Below are positions 26,800 through 36,800 of a stretch of 64,000 nt of DNA, piece after piece. This DNA is from Pseudomonas sp. DC1.2 (GTDB lineage: Bacteria; Pseudomonadota; Gammaproteobacteria; Pseudomonadales; Pseudomonadaceae), in contig NZ_CP133782.1 of NCBI RefSeq assembly GCF_034351645.1, positions 3,043,001-3,107,000 on the forward strand. The letters run 5' to 3'. Made by a program: the position numbers and the translations under genes. How positions within the stretch are numbered: position 1 is the stretch's first letter; the number at the start of each line of letters is the position of its first letter. A model generated the notes under the pieces. The model was given only the letters and a program-made list of their open reading frames with translations. It ran no database searches and was not told the DNA's origin.

Positions 26800-27156
26800 T
26801 CAGAACGATGGCTTCTGTCCTTCGTCATCTGCGTCGATACGAATTTTGGCGCGTGCAACAACGGCCATCGCTTCGGCAATGAAAGCCGCGTCACCGGTGT
26901 CGTAAGCATCAGCCAAAAAGACAGCTACGGTCTCTGAATCAACCAGCGAGTCCGCAGGATCATAATCATGTGTGAAACTACCTGACAGGATTGGCTCTGA
27001 AGAGCCATCGGGATAGCGGAACACCCATTTACCGTTGATTTGTTCTGCACGGGGCAAGCCGAGCTGGTCAGCTTTATTCGCAGCTTTCGCAGTGGCAGCA
27101 GCCATTATCTCCGAAACTTTATCGAGACCAATTTCTTCAAATAGTGATTGAACCAT
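26800..27156 (-). CDS. antitoxin- or immunity-like protein of unknown family
   Basis: A 118-residue acidic protein starting MVQSLFEEIGLDKVSEIMAA, behind a GGGGG ribosome site (27156 preferred over 27168). Its C-terminal stretch SLVDSETVAVFLADAYDTG and DAAFIAEAMAVVARAK faintly resembles the N-terminal half of HigA-type 'addiction module antidote' proteins. It stops before any helix-turn-helix. It lies just after the 3' end of an unidentified gene (27205-27444), as an immunity or antitoxin gene would. I do not recognise the family. Confidence 0.5.
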   Translation of the reverse strand: MVQSLFEEIGLDKVSEIMAAATAKAANKADQLGLPRAEQINGKWVFRYPDGSSEPILSGSFTHDYDPADSLVDSETVAVFLADAYDTGDAAFIAEAMAVVARAKIRIDADDEGQKPSF

Positions 27157-27204
27157 GGAAACCCCCATTTATCAGGTCGGAGATATTGAGATACTTCAGC
27201 TCTG

Positions 27205-27444
27205 TCATTGGATTACCTCGGGAGAAATCCGCTCAAGTCGCCATGCTTCCTGAAACATGGCTTTTAACGCAATCTGATGCTCCTTGTTGAAGCTGGAGGT
27301 TCCTTTGCGCAGGTAGGGATTTCGCCAATGCTCGTTGCGTAACAACTGATGGTATGAGACTTCCTGAGCGGTGATCGTAGGCCGATCCGTGCCATAAATG
27401 AAGCCCGTTTTAAGGCCAAGGTTGTAGCGGTTGGAAAGGTCGCG
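27205..27444 (-). pseudogene. 3' exon of an unidentified gene split by the group II intron
   Basis: 79 codons from RDLSNRYNLGLKTGFIYG through ITAQEVSYHQLLRNEHW and NPYLRKGTSSFNKEHQIALK to a TGA that overlaps an ATG (27208-27205). Removing the intron joins it in frame to ALRGWVDDLAGRI on the other side (29349-29389). The upstream part of the gene is missing, apparently replaced by the IS66/IS30 block. The following antitoxin-like gene suggests a toxin C-terminus, but no toxin family was recognised. Confidence 0.55.
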
Positions 27445-29348
27445 GTAGGGACGGCAGTTACCTGCCGCCCCCCGTCCAGATCCGTACGTGCGGAACTACC
27501 GCATACGGCTCCTGCCTTGGGTACGTGACGCGAAGCGATCCTCAGGGTAAGGATGTGCATTTCTGGGTCTTGGTACGTAGAGGTCGGCAAGGCGTCCGTA
27601 GCGTGACCATTGAAGCCGATGACGCTGGCTGCGACGTTTGAGGGCTTGCCGCCATAGACGGCATACCGCCAGACGAAAACCACCAAGACGTATCAGGTTT
27701 CCCGGCACCGCGTGGTAGTTGAAGTACCCAGTGACCACTCGGTTAAGCCACTGACCCACGACTCGAACAGGCTCGTGACGTCGGCGCTTCAGCTCATCCC
27801 GAATAGCCAGCAGCGTCGCACGCATTCGCTTCTTGACCGTCAGTCGCAGTATTTGAAAGCCACCACTTCTGTTGGTACTACAACAGTGCGTGAAGCCCAG
27901 GAAATCAAACGTCTCCGGTTTACCCAAGCCTCGCTTCCTACGATTTCTCGCAGCAAAACGACCAAACTCAATCAGCCGTGTTTTCGAGGCGTTGAGGGAT
28001 AAACCGAACCCGGCCAAGCGTTTCTGCAACTGCACCAAAAACTGCTGAGCCTGCCATTGCGTCCTGAAACCCACCACGCTGTCGTCCGCGTAGCGCACAA
28101 CGATCATATCGCCACGGGCATGCCGCTGGCGCCACTGCCTTGCCCATAAATCCAGCACGTAGTGAAGATAGATATTTGCCAGTAACGGCGATATCACTGC
28201 GCCTTGGGGAGTCCCCTTGGTCGCAGCCACCCTACGGCCATTCTCCATAACACCCGCCTGAAGCCATTTGCAGATAAGCCCGAGCAGGCGCCGGTCTGCA
28301 ATCCGGTGTCCTAGAAACATCAGCATCCATTCATGGTCGATCTCGTCAAAGAACGACGTGATATCCGCATCCAATATCCAGTTCACCTTCTGGCCCTTCA
28401 GCGCGACCGTCAACGCATCCAGCGCATCGTGCTGGCTGCGCCCCGGCCGAAACCCATACGAGAAACCTAGAAAGTCCTCTTCATAGATCGCATTCAGAAC
28501 GGTAACAACCGCCTGTTGTACGATCTTGTCCTCCAAAGAGGCAATGCCCAACGGGCGCTGCCTGCCATCGGCTTTGGGAATGTACACCCGCCGCGATGGC
28601 GTTGCCCGATAGGCTCCACTGTGGAGCCTTGCGTGCAAATCGGTCACCCGCTGGAGAAGACCCTCCTCATATTCTCGCCACGACATACCGTCCACGCCCA
28701 CCGCCGCATCGCGGCGCAAGGCATAGAAGCTTTGCGCCAATAACTGCGGTGTGATGTGGTGCAGCAATGCCGTGAACTGCATGCCCTTGTTCCTTCGGGC
28801 TGCTTCACGTACACCTTCAAGTCCCATCGACGCGCAACTGGCCCGGCTCAGTGTCCGGGGCGCGGGGGGCCTGTCGGTGTTTCCCTTGGCTACGTCCCTT
28901 TCCTCCACTATCTCCGCCGGGCTAGGCCCTTTGTTCGATGGCTTCTCAGGTACTACGGACGTATCCGACTTCTCAGCGGCGTGGGCAGCAGGGTTGCGGC
29001 TTTTGGCCTTTCCTGCTCCGCCCGGTGCTTGCGCACCGGGCACCGCTGAGATCTCCCAGTTTCTGTGCGAAGGACTTCCCGACGTGCACAGGGTCTCCGA
29101 CCGCGCGGGATCAGAGCATGACAGGCGTCTAACGCCATGCTCCGTATTGCCTTCTGCTTCGCATAACAGCATCGGCATCCCGGATTCCTGATTACGCGGC
29201 TCAATGGCTGGCCCATCGGTTTCCCCTGTCAACGCTTCACCCTGCACCTCGCGGTGCAACATGCATGACTCGGGGTCTGGTTGATTCGCCATTTCTTACC
29301 AGTATCGAACTTTCATCGACTATCCTCCGCCAGCTTTGACTGGCGCAC
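27445..29348 (-). mobile_element. group II intron (1904 bases)
   Basis: On the minus strand it begins GTGCG (29348-29344), the group II 5' consensus, and ends CCCTAC (27450-27445), with the AY 3' end. A domain V-like hairpin GAGCCGTATGCGG...CCGCACGTACGGATC with an AGC triad lies just before the end, near 27484-27516. The boundaries are confirmed by reading frame: exon ...GGA CGC ATA joins CGC GAC CTT without a shift. It encodes its own reverse transcriptase/maturase. Insertion inside a gene, not after a terminator, argues against a class C intron. Confidence 0.85.
27496..29292 (-). CDS. ltrA: group II intron reverse transcriptase/maturase
   Basis: The RT core contains YIPKADGRQRPLGIASLEDK, ILDADITSFFDEIDHEW, KGTPQGAVISPLLANIYL and the catalytic VVRYADDSVVGF. 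The maturase X domain follows (VKKRMRATLLAIRDELKRR, GQWLNRVVTGYFNYHAVPG). Downstream there is a C-terminal basic segment but no clear HNH endonuclease. The frame is open for 598 codons. The first ~120-150 overlap intron RNA domains I-III, so the true start may be internal, for example near MGLEGVREAARR at 28827. The stop falls inside domain V. It appears intact and may be active. Confidence 0.88.
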   Translation of the reverse strand: MANQPDPESCMLHREVQGEALTGETDGPAIEPRNQESGMPMLLCEAEGNTEHGVRRLSCSDPARSETLCTSGSPSHRNWEISAVPGAQAPGGAGKAKSRNPAAHAAEKSDTSVVPEKPSNKGPSPAEIVEERDVAKGNTDRPPAPRTLSRASCASMGLEGVREAARRNKGMQFTALLHHITPQLLAQSFYALRRDAAVGVDGMSWREYEEGLLQRVTDLHARLHSGAYRATPSRRVYIPKADGRQRPLGIASLEDKIVQQAVVTVLNAIYEEDFLGFSYGFRPGRSQHDALDALTVALKGQKVNWILDADITSFFDEIDHEWMLMFLGHRIADRRLLGLICKWLQAGVMENGRRVAATKGTPQGAVISPLLANIYLHYVLDLWARQWRQRHARGDMIVVRYADDSVVGFRTQWQAQQFLVQLQKRLAGFGLSLNASKTRLIEFGRFAARNRRKRGLGKPETFDFLGFTHCCSTNRSGGFQILRLTVKKRMRATLLAIRDELKRRRHEPVRVVGQWLNRVVTGYFNYHAVPGNLIRLGGFRLAVCRLWRQALKRRSQRHRLQWSRYGRLADLYVPRPRNAHPYPEDRFASRTQGRSRMR

Positions 29349-29450
29349 TATGCGTCCGGCCAAGTCATCTACCCAACCCCGCAAAGCCGGGACATGGTGT
29401 GCATTTAAATTTAGGTGGGCACCAGTTCTAGCCTTTTAAGCGGGTATTCC

Positions 29451-29636
29451 ATGCAGCCAACACGCCGTTCGTATTCCAAATCCTTCAAAGCCCAGGTCAT
29501 TCAAGAGTGTGCCCAACCCGGCGCATCGATTGCCAGCATCGCCCTCAGCCATAGCCTTAACGTAAACCTCGTTCACAAATGGATTCGGGTGCAAGTGCAG
29601 AAAAGCACGGCGCTTCAACCAGCATTCATCCCCTGA
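29451..29636 (+). pseudogene. tnpA: IS66-family tnpA fragment truncated by IS30 insertion
   Basis: Sixty-one codons, MQPTRRSYSKSFKAQVIQEC ... SHSLNVNLVHKWIRVQVQ, give the HTH part of an IS66 TnpA (about 100-140 residues when complete). The frame ends at a TGA created by the terminal repeat of the IS30 element at 29634. Neither tnpB nor tnpC of IS66 is present on the far side, so the element is a remnant. Confidence 0.8.
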
Positions 29637-30695
29637 ATTCATAGAATAAGTGCAACGTTTGAAACGAGAGGCAGAGAGCCAGCCACCGGTAGAATCCAGG
29701 CTCTCACACCAAAGGATTCAAACGCAGATGACCACGCCTTACCGGCAGCTGACTCAGGGCCAACGTTACCAGATTGAAGCCGGCCTGAGGGCTAAAGAGA
29801 GTCAAGCAAGCATTGCTAAACAGGTGGGAGTGCATCCTTCGACGATCAGCCGTGAGGTTCGCCGCAACCGTCCTGAAAACATTTACAAAGCGATTTGTGC
29901 GACCCAAGAAAGTTATGTCCGCCGTGTGGGTGCCCGTAAATTTTGCAAGCCGATTGCCTGGTTGAGTCATCACCTTGCGATATGGCTCAAGCATGGAATG
30001 AGCCCGGAGCAGATTGCTCATCGGCTCAAGCAAGAGAAACCGGATCAAGCGGTCAGCCATGAGTGGATTTATCGGTTTATTGCCACTGACAAACGGGGCG
30101 GCGGCGAGCTGTATACGCATCTACGGCACCGTCGAAAGCGCTACCGTAAACGCTATGGAAGCCATGATCGGCGGGGGCAGTTGCGAAATCGGGTGTCGAT
30201 CACCGAGCGCCCTGCTGAAGTCGAAACCCGCGAACGGCTGGGGGACTGGGAAGGTGACACGGTGCATGGGGTGGGCGGTAACCTGGTCACCTTGGTTGAG
30301 CGTAAAAGCGGCTATCTGAGTGCTTACCCAGTCAAGCGTCGAACTCGCCGCCAAGTCACTCGGGCGATCAATTTACAGTTCAATGGGCATGTGGTGCATA
30401 CGTTGACACTGGACAACGGCAAGGAGTTTGCCGGCCATGAGCGCATCGCGCACAAGAGTCGTTGTAGGGTGAATTTTGCCGACCCGTATTCGTCCTGCCA
30501 GCGCGGTACGAATGAAAATACCAACGGTTTGCTCCGCCAGTATTTCCCCAAGGGCAGTGACTTCAGCAAACTAACCGTTGCCGCTGTAAACCGGGTGGTC
30601 GCGCAGATCAATTTACGCCCTCGCAAACGCCTGGGCTGGAAGACACCTTACGAAGTTTATGCAGGGGTGAGCGTTGCACTTATGTGTTGAATTCA
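29634..30695 (+). mobile_element. IS30-family insertion sequence, structurally intact
   Basis: Terminal inverted repeats are at 29634-29656 and 30673-30695. Both have outer TGAATTCA and inner ATAAGTGCAAC and differ only in four central bases (19 of 23 identical). One full-length transposase gene fills the interior. The flanks are CCCC on the left and GGGG on the right, so the repeat may extend outward. No unambiguous short target duplication can be read. Confidence 0.85.
29728..30690 (+). CDS. IS30-family transposase
   Basis: 320 residues from MTTPYRQLTQGQRYQIEAGL. An N-terminal HTH (QASIAKQVGVHPSTISREV) is followed by the IS30 DDE core: Asp in LGDWEGDTVHG, Asp in TLDNGKEFAGH and Glu in RGTNENTNGLLRQYFPKG. 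The stop lies inside the right terminal repeat. I prefer the Met at 29728 because the 26 upstream codons lie in the terminal repeat/promoter region. The gene looks functional. Confidence 0.9.
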   Translation: MTTPYRQLTQGQRYQIEAGLRAKESQASIAKQVGVHPSTISREVRRNRPENIYKAICATQESYVRRVGARKFCKPIAWLSHHLAIWLKHGMSPEQIAHRLKQEKPDQAVSHEWIYRFIATDKRGGGELYTHLRHRRKRYRKRYGSHDRRGQLRNRVSITERPAEVETRERLGDWEGDTVHGVGGNLVTLVERKSGYLSAYPVKRRTRRQVTRAINLQFNGHVVHTLTLDNGKEFAGHERIAHKSRCRVNFADPYSSCQRGTNENTNGLLRQYFPKGSDFSKLTVAAVNRVVAQINLRPRKRLGWKTPYEVYAGVSVALMC

Positions 30696-30791
30696 GGGGG
30701 GCAAAACCGTTTGTGTGGCTTGAAGTACACGCAAACCCAAAGGACCAACGGATGCGACGCCGCCACTCAACGCACAAGCGTCTGCCGCCGA

Positions 30792-30823
30792 CAAAAAAAA
30801 GGGGCAGCCAAAACGGCCACCCC
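30792..30823 (-). terminator. Rho-independent terminator of the giant exoprotein gene
   Basis: On the minus strand GGGGTGGCC-GTTTT-GGCTGCCCC (30823-30801) forms a 9-bp stem with two G-U pairs, followed by eight T residues. It lies 20 bases after the exoprotein stop, between the chromosome-type gene cluster and the IS elements. Confidence 0.8.
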
Positions 30824-30843
30824 GAGGAGTTACAACGAGAGAT

Positions 30844-33800
30844 CTACAAGGTCAGCTGACCGCGTTCCTCTTCGGTCAACTGTTGCCGAGCCTGTTCGTC
30901 CAGCGCCCCGGCCCCCAGCACTTGCACCGCACTGTTGGGGTTGTACGCGGGCGCAGGCGCACGATTGGCGCCATCGCGCGACGGCGCCAGTTGCTCAGAG
31001 CCGAAGCTCAGCACCTGCACGGTAAACACCGATGCCTGATTCTGCCGCCCCGCCGCCTGTTGCTGGCGGGCCACATCTTCTGCAGCCTGGGTGGCCGAGG
31101 TGGCTGCCGAACTGGCCGAGGTAATCGCCCCGGTATTGACCGATGCCGTTAATGGCACCCCGGACGATTTACCCTGGGTCTGGATGTTGGCCGCGTTCAC
31201 CACCGTCAGCGCTGCGATGTTGACGTTGCCCGACACCCGGATGCCCGCCTCCCCAGCATCGATAGTGCCCAGCGGTGCAATCAGGTCGATGTCCCCCGGC
31301 GCCACTTCGGGAATCGGGTTAAGCGTGGCGATACCCGCCCCCGTGCTCGGCACCGACGGCGACAGCGTGACGTTGCCCCAGGTGTCGTAGGTGCGTTTGG
31401 GCGGGGTGTAGACCACCGTGGTTTTCGAGCCACGACCGGCGTTGATATCGCCTTGTGCCGACCAGCCGAAAATCGAGCCACCGAAGGTGGTCATGATCCG
31501 GCTCTGGCCCAGCAGAATGCTGTCGTGGGCGTAGAGCTGAATATCCCCGGAACCCTGGGTGATCACCCCCGCCGTGGACGGAGGCGCCGCACCTTCGATG
31601 CCGAAAACCTGGCGTCCGCCCGGCGTCAGCACCTGGATATCGCCGCCGAAATCGGTGTGAATGCCCGCGCCACCGTAGAGCGTTACGTCGCCGTTGTAGT
31701 GGATGGCATTGCCCGCCACGTCCTGGGTCGGGAACAACGCCGCTATCGCTTCACGACCTCGCGCATAACTGCCACTGCGTGCCGCGCCAACGGTGTTGTA
31801 CTCACGACCACCGGCCTTGAGCTCGGCGAAGTAGACCTTGCGGGCGAAGACTCGCTGCTGCTCGGCGGGCAACGCCGCAAAATAATCCGCAGCCTGACGC
31901 TCATCACCGTTGAAGCCGAAACGCTCGCCCAGCCACTGACTCAGTTCGGCGCTGTAGTTCTTGATCGCGCCCGGCCCCAGATAACGGCTGAGCAAACCCT
32001 GATAGTTCGGGCCTTTGGCTCCGGCGCCGACGATCAGCGAAATAGACGCACCGCCCTCACTGACCGAAGAACGGGCATCGACATTGCCGATACTGTTAAA
32101 CCCGCCTTCCTGATAAACCTGACCCACGCCCGGCCCTGCGCCATACAGGTTGCGGCCCGCGCTGACCTCCAGCAAACCGGGACCGGCGACGTTGAAGGTA
32201 CTCAGGCGAATATCGCGCCCGGCGGACACAATGGAGATGTCATCGGCACGGCTATGCACAATCAGGTTGCCGGTGGATTGACCATTAACGCCGCTGACCG
32301 TCGTGTCGACGGCGGTGGAGGTCCCCAACGGCAGGCCGGCATTGACGATGTCACGTCCGGCCATGACTTTCAGCGGGCCGCTGCCCTCATAACGGACCTG
32401 GTTACCCACGTCCGGAAACCGCAGAATCTCACCGGTACGTAAACCGATGATGTCGCCATTAATGGCGTAGAAACGCACGGGCTGCCGATCTGGCCAGGCT
32501 TGATTGCTGAAAGCGTTGGCGCCGAAGGTGAACAACGGGAAGCTGTTCACCTCCTTGTAGACGTCCGCACTGAAGTTGCTATAAATCACGCCCCCGGAGG
32601 CATTGGTGCCGCCAAAAACCGGGTTGAACGGCGTGGCGATCCGCGCCGGATCGGCTCCGGATTGCGTCACCGCGTAGCCACCGGCATAGATCGAGTTGCC
32701 GGCAATCAGTTGCAGCTCGGCGTTGGCCGACGGCGCCGTCATCAGCGAAAAAGTCGATGACAGGCCCGTGGCGCTGGAGGCGGAAACCCCGTAATAAAGG
32801 CTGCCATAGGGCGCCACCGCCCGCAGGATCGAGGGATAGAACATCCGTCCGCCAACAGCAGGCGTATTCAGACTTTGATTGGTTTCCGTCTTCAAGAACG
32901 GCGTCAGGTTACCGCCGGCGCTGAACAGGTCGATGGCGGTGTTGGGCGTCCACAACGAGAATCCGCTGTAACCGCCGCCGTCATGGTAGACACCCGACGC
33001 ATCGGTAAACCCCGTGGCGTTCTGCATCTGCAGACGCCCTGGATCACCGACGCCATCGAGCACCAAATCGCCGCGGCTATTGAGTTGCACGCCGCTATCA
33101 CCCGCCACGACGGTCACGCCGCCGCGCGCACTGGCCTTGGTCGAGACATAAGCGTCATAAGAACGGGATTCTTGCGGGTCATTAAACGCGGCGGCGCTGC
33201 CATAGATCAGGTCCAGCACGCCCACCGCGCCAGCGCGCAGTTGCAGTGCGCCACGCAGGTTGACCAGCGTGCCATTGAGATCAGAGGTCACGCCATTGGC
33301 CGCCTCCCGAGCCTGGGCCGAAGGGTTGAGCGTGCCGCCGATGTTCACCCGCAGATCACCGCCGCCGGTCAACACCAAACGGCCGTCGCTGGCGATTCGA
33401 CCGCTGCTGCCCACCGCCAGGTTCAGGCCCTGACTGCGCTGGACCTGGTTGGCCGTGGCACCGCTGTAGGCCAGCAACCCGGCATCACCTGCCGCTTTCA
33501 CGTCCAGGTTGCCGCCACCCAACGTTCCGATCCCGGTGAAACCCACCAGTGCCGGCGCACTGTTGTCTTGAGCCACGAAGGTCCCGAAGTTGATCCACCA
33601 GGCCGTTGGAATAGCCGAACCGTTGCCCATGCCCTGACGCCACAACCAATTGCCGACAGCCGCCGAAGCGTGCTGTTGAGGCAACCCAAGAGGGTCCTGT
33701 TTGCGCCCGAGGGTATCGCCCTGCAACTGGCCGCCGGCGTTCAGTCGCAGATTACCGCCCTGTTCCGGATACCACGCCTGATACGCAGAGCCCTGAGTCA

Positions 33801-36800
33801 GCGGCTCGTAGGCGCTGGCATTGACGCCCAGCACACTGCCATCGGCCTGGCGACCTCGGGGTTGTTGCCAAGGGTCGGTGCTGCCGGTGGCCAGCGATGC
33901 CGATTGAGTGCCCGCCGTGTAGACACCGAACAGCGATTGCAGGTTGAAGTCGCCGGCACTCAGCACATCGAGATCGCCGGTGCCGGTGCGCAGCACACTG
34001 TACAGCTGGGTTTGCGGGACCACTTTGCCGGGGATGACCTTCTCCTCGCAGCTCCCGGGGAAATCACAGAGCCCTTGGGCCAGCAAATCCGGCGGGACGA
34101 CTTCGCCCTCCGGATAGCCGAAAATGTTGTCTGCCGTCCAGACCAGCATCGTCCCCCCCGCATCACGTTTGGAGAGGTAGTGCGGGTCCGCCAGGCGCAG
34201 GCTGCCGCTGTCTGTCGCCACTTGCGTAGTGCGCGAATCAGCCGCATGGGTATCGGCGCCCGCCACCAGCCGCATCGACCACGATTGCGAGCCCTGTGGC
34301 AGCATCGTCGCCAGCGCCCAGTTTTTTCCTTGCTGCCCGTTAACGCTGGGGCGCAGCTCGATCACGTCAACACCATCGGCCAGTTTGACGTCGGTTTCTG
34401 CCGGAATCAGGCCGCCGATGGGCAAGGTATTGATGCCCGACTGCACCAGCCCGGATTCGGGCAGTGCCACGCCTTTGGGCCAGACACCGGCTTGCACGGC
34501 GACATCGACACTGAATCGGCTGCCGGCGTCCAGCCGTACACCAGACGGCAAGCTTACGGCGCTCGTCAGCAAGGTGCCGGCGGCATACAACACGTTGCCG
34601 TTGCCATCGCGCACCGTCGCGCTGAGCAGCGTCCCCGCCGCCAAATTCAGCGGAGTATCGAGGACCAAAACGTTGGGTAACTGCGTACCGGCCTTGAGGG
34701 TCATGGCCTTGAAGGGCAGGTCATAGTTGAGCACGCTGCCTGCCGGGTACTGGGTGCCGTCGGCCAGCGCAATATCACCGCGCGGCACGACAAGATCTCC
34801 CCCGAAAGGCTGCTTGCCGGGAATCAGCAACCAACCATTACCGTCAGTACGCCCTGGCGCATCGGCCGAGTCTGGCGGCATGAATCCATCGGTAACGCTG
34901 CCGTACACGTCCAGGTTGCCCCCGGCTCGAATCACCAGGCTGCCCGGCTCACCGGATCCGTACACCGCGGTTTTCTGACTGTGAGGGTTGAGGCTCGCGT
35001 AGCGGTAACCCGACAGGTCAACGTCACCAGAAATCACCAGGTCGCCATCGGCCGTCGCACTCGCAATCTGCACCCCAGGGCGCACGTGGAAAGCGTCGGC
35101 GTAGGTCGCGTTGTTGAGCCCGGCGAGTTTGCCGTTGAGCAAGGCGGTGTTGGCCAATGCCGCGTCGATAAACATCGTGCTCTCGACATGTTTGCCATCG
35201 AGGTACGCCTGATCGATCACTTGATACGGGCGACCATTGGCACCGTTGCCGCTCGCCGTCGGCGCATCGGTGTAGCGCTGGACCGCATTGAGGGTGATTG
35301 AACGTGCGCCCTGAACGATCAACGGGCCACTGGCGTCGATATCGATGTCACCGCTGCTCGCGGCACCCAGGCGTGGGGCGTTGAGTTCGACCGTGCCGAG
35401 CATCCGTCCATCACGCTGTCCGGCGCCATTGCCCAGCGGCGCATCTGTGCCATGGCGCACATCTATCCTTGAGCCGCCCGCCAACACCAACGTCCCGTCC
35501 TGAGCCGTCAATTCGACCGTCGCGCGGTTCGGCGAATCGATAATTTTGCCGTAACTGTCGACCCGCAGTTGTGTGCTGTGTGCATCCAGCACGGCCGTGT
35601 TTGCCAGCATCAGCCCGGTTTTGCCCGCGAGGCGAATACTGCCGACCTGCCGACCGCTGGCATCGACGGTGCCGAGCACGGTCAGACTGCCGTTGTCCAC
35701 CGACACGTTGACCTCGTTGGCTTTGAGTTCGTTACCGATCACCAGGTCGCCACGCTTGAGCTGGAAGCTGCGCGAGCCGACGACCTGATCACGGTTGAGA
35801 CGTTGGTTGAGCGCGGCAAAATCGCCGACACTTTGCGCCCGAATATCCACACCGCCCGCGGCGTAAGGCACAGCCGTACCGCCCGCGTTGTAGTCACCGC
35901 TGGCATTGCCGAGAATATGCCCTTGCAAGTCCACCAGGCCGGCAGCGTCGTTTAATGCATAGGCGCTCAACAGACCGGCGCGGTTATTACGCGCACTGAG
36001 GTCAATCACTGAGCCGGCGGCCTGGCGAATACTGCCGGTTTCGCTCTTGAGGATCAGGTCACCGCCCCAGCTGTACTTGCGTACATCGTTGAGCAGCAGC
36101 TCGCGACCAGCCAGGTCAATCTGCGCGGCATCGCCCAGGGTCAGGTCGCCCGCACTGCTCAAGGTCAACTTGCCGCTGGGCAGGCGCACCGTGCTGTCGA
36201 GCCATACGCTGCGGCCTTCGAGGGCGAGTTCGGCGCCGAGGGCGGAGGCGTCGGCGGTTCCCGCGCTCAGGCCGGCTATGCCGGACACGGTGACCGCGCC
36301 CCCGGCCTTGATCCGGTTGACCGAGCCGGCCTCACCAGTCCACAGCGGCGTGCTCACTCGCAAGTCGCCACCGCTGTAGCTAAAACCGCTGCCCGCGACG
36401 TAATCGCCCTGAGCCGCATAAACCTTCAAGCCGCCGTTATGGTTGGCGGTGATGCGTTGGGTCGCCGTGAGGTTAACCTGATTGAAACCCAGGGCCAGGC
36501 GCTGGCTGTCGCTGTTGTTGGCTTGGCTGTTCGGCCCGTAACCAAATTCCAGCGTGCCCACTTGAATGTCCAACAATCCGTTGCCAGTGCCTGCACCGTT
36601 AGCCACCGGCGGCGCTGCCGGTGTGCTGGTGCCATTCCAGACCAGCGTGCCAGTGCGAATCGTCGCCTGATCACTGGCAGCGCCGTAGCCGTAAATGGCT
36701 GGCGTGCCGAGCACCAAGCGCTGCAAACGAGACTGGCCGTTCTGGTCGAGGGTGCTGAGTTCTACGCTGTCGTAGAAGTTCACTGAATCCCTGGCGTTGA

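Noticed and set aside
29156..29166. Third copy of the XerC arm GCTTCGCATAA inside the group II intron
   Set aside because: It is not followed by a XerD arm and lies in the intron RNA domain region, so it is probably coincidental.
24852..30700. Prophage
   Set aside because: No integrase, capsid, tail or lysis genes; only bacteriocin, intron and IS genes are present.
30709..30736. GTTTGTGTG...CACGCAAAC hairpin next to the IS30 right end
   Set aside because: It has one mismatch, no good T tract on either strand, and a clear terminator already follows the exoprotein gene.
32875..34680. 601-codon open frame antisense to the exoprotein gene
   Set aside because: The minus-strand beta-helix repeats and TPS motifs are clearly the coding sense; this frame has no domain.
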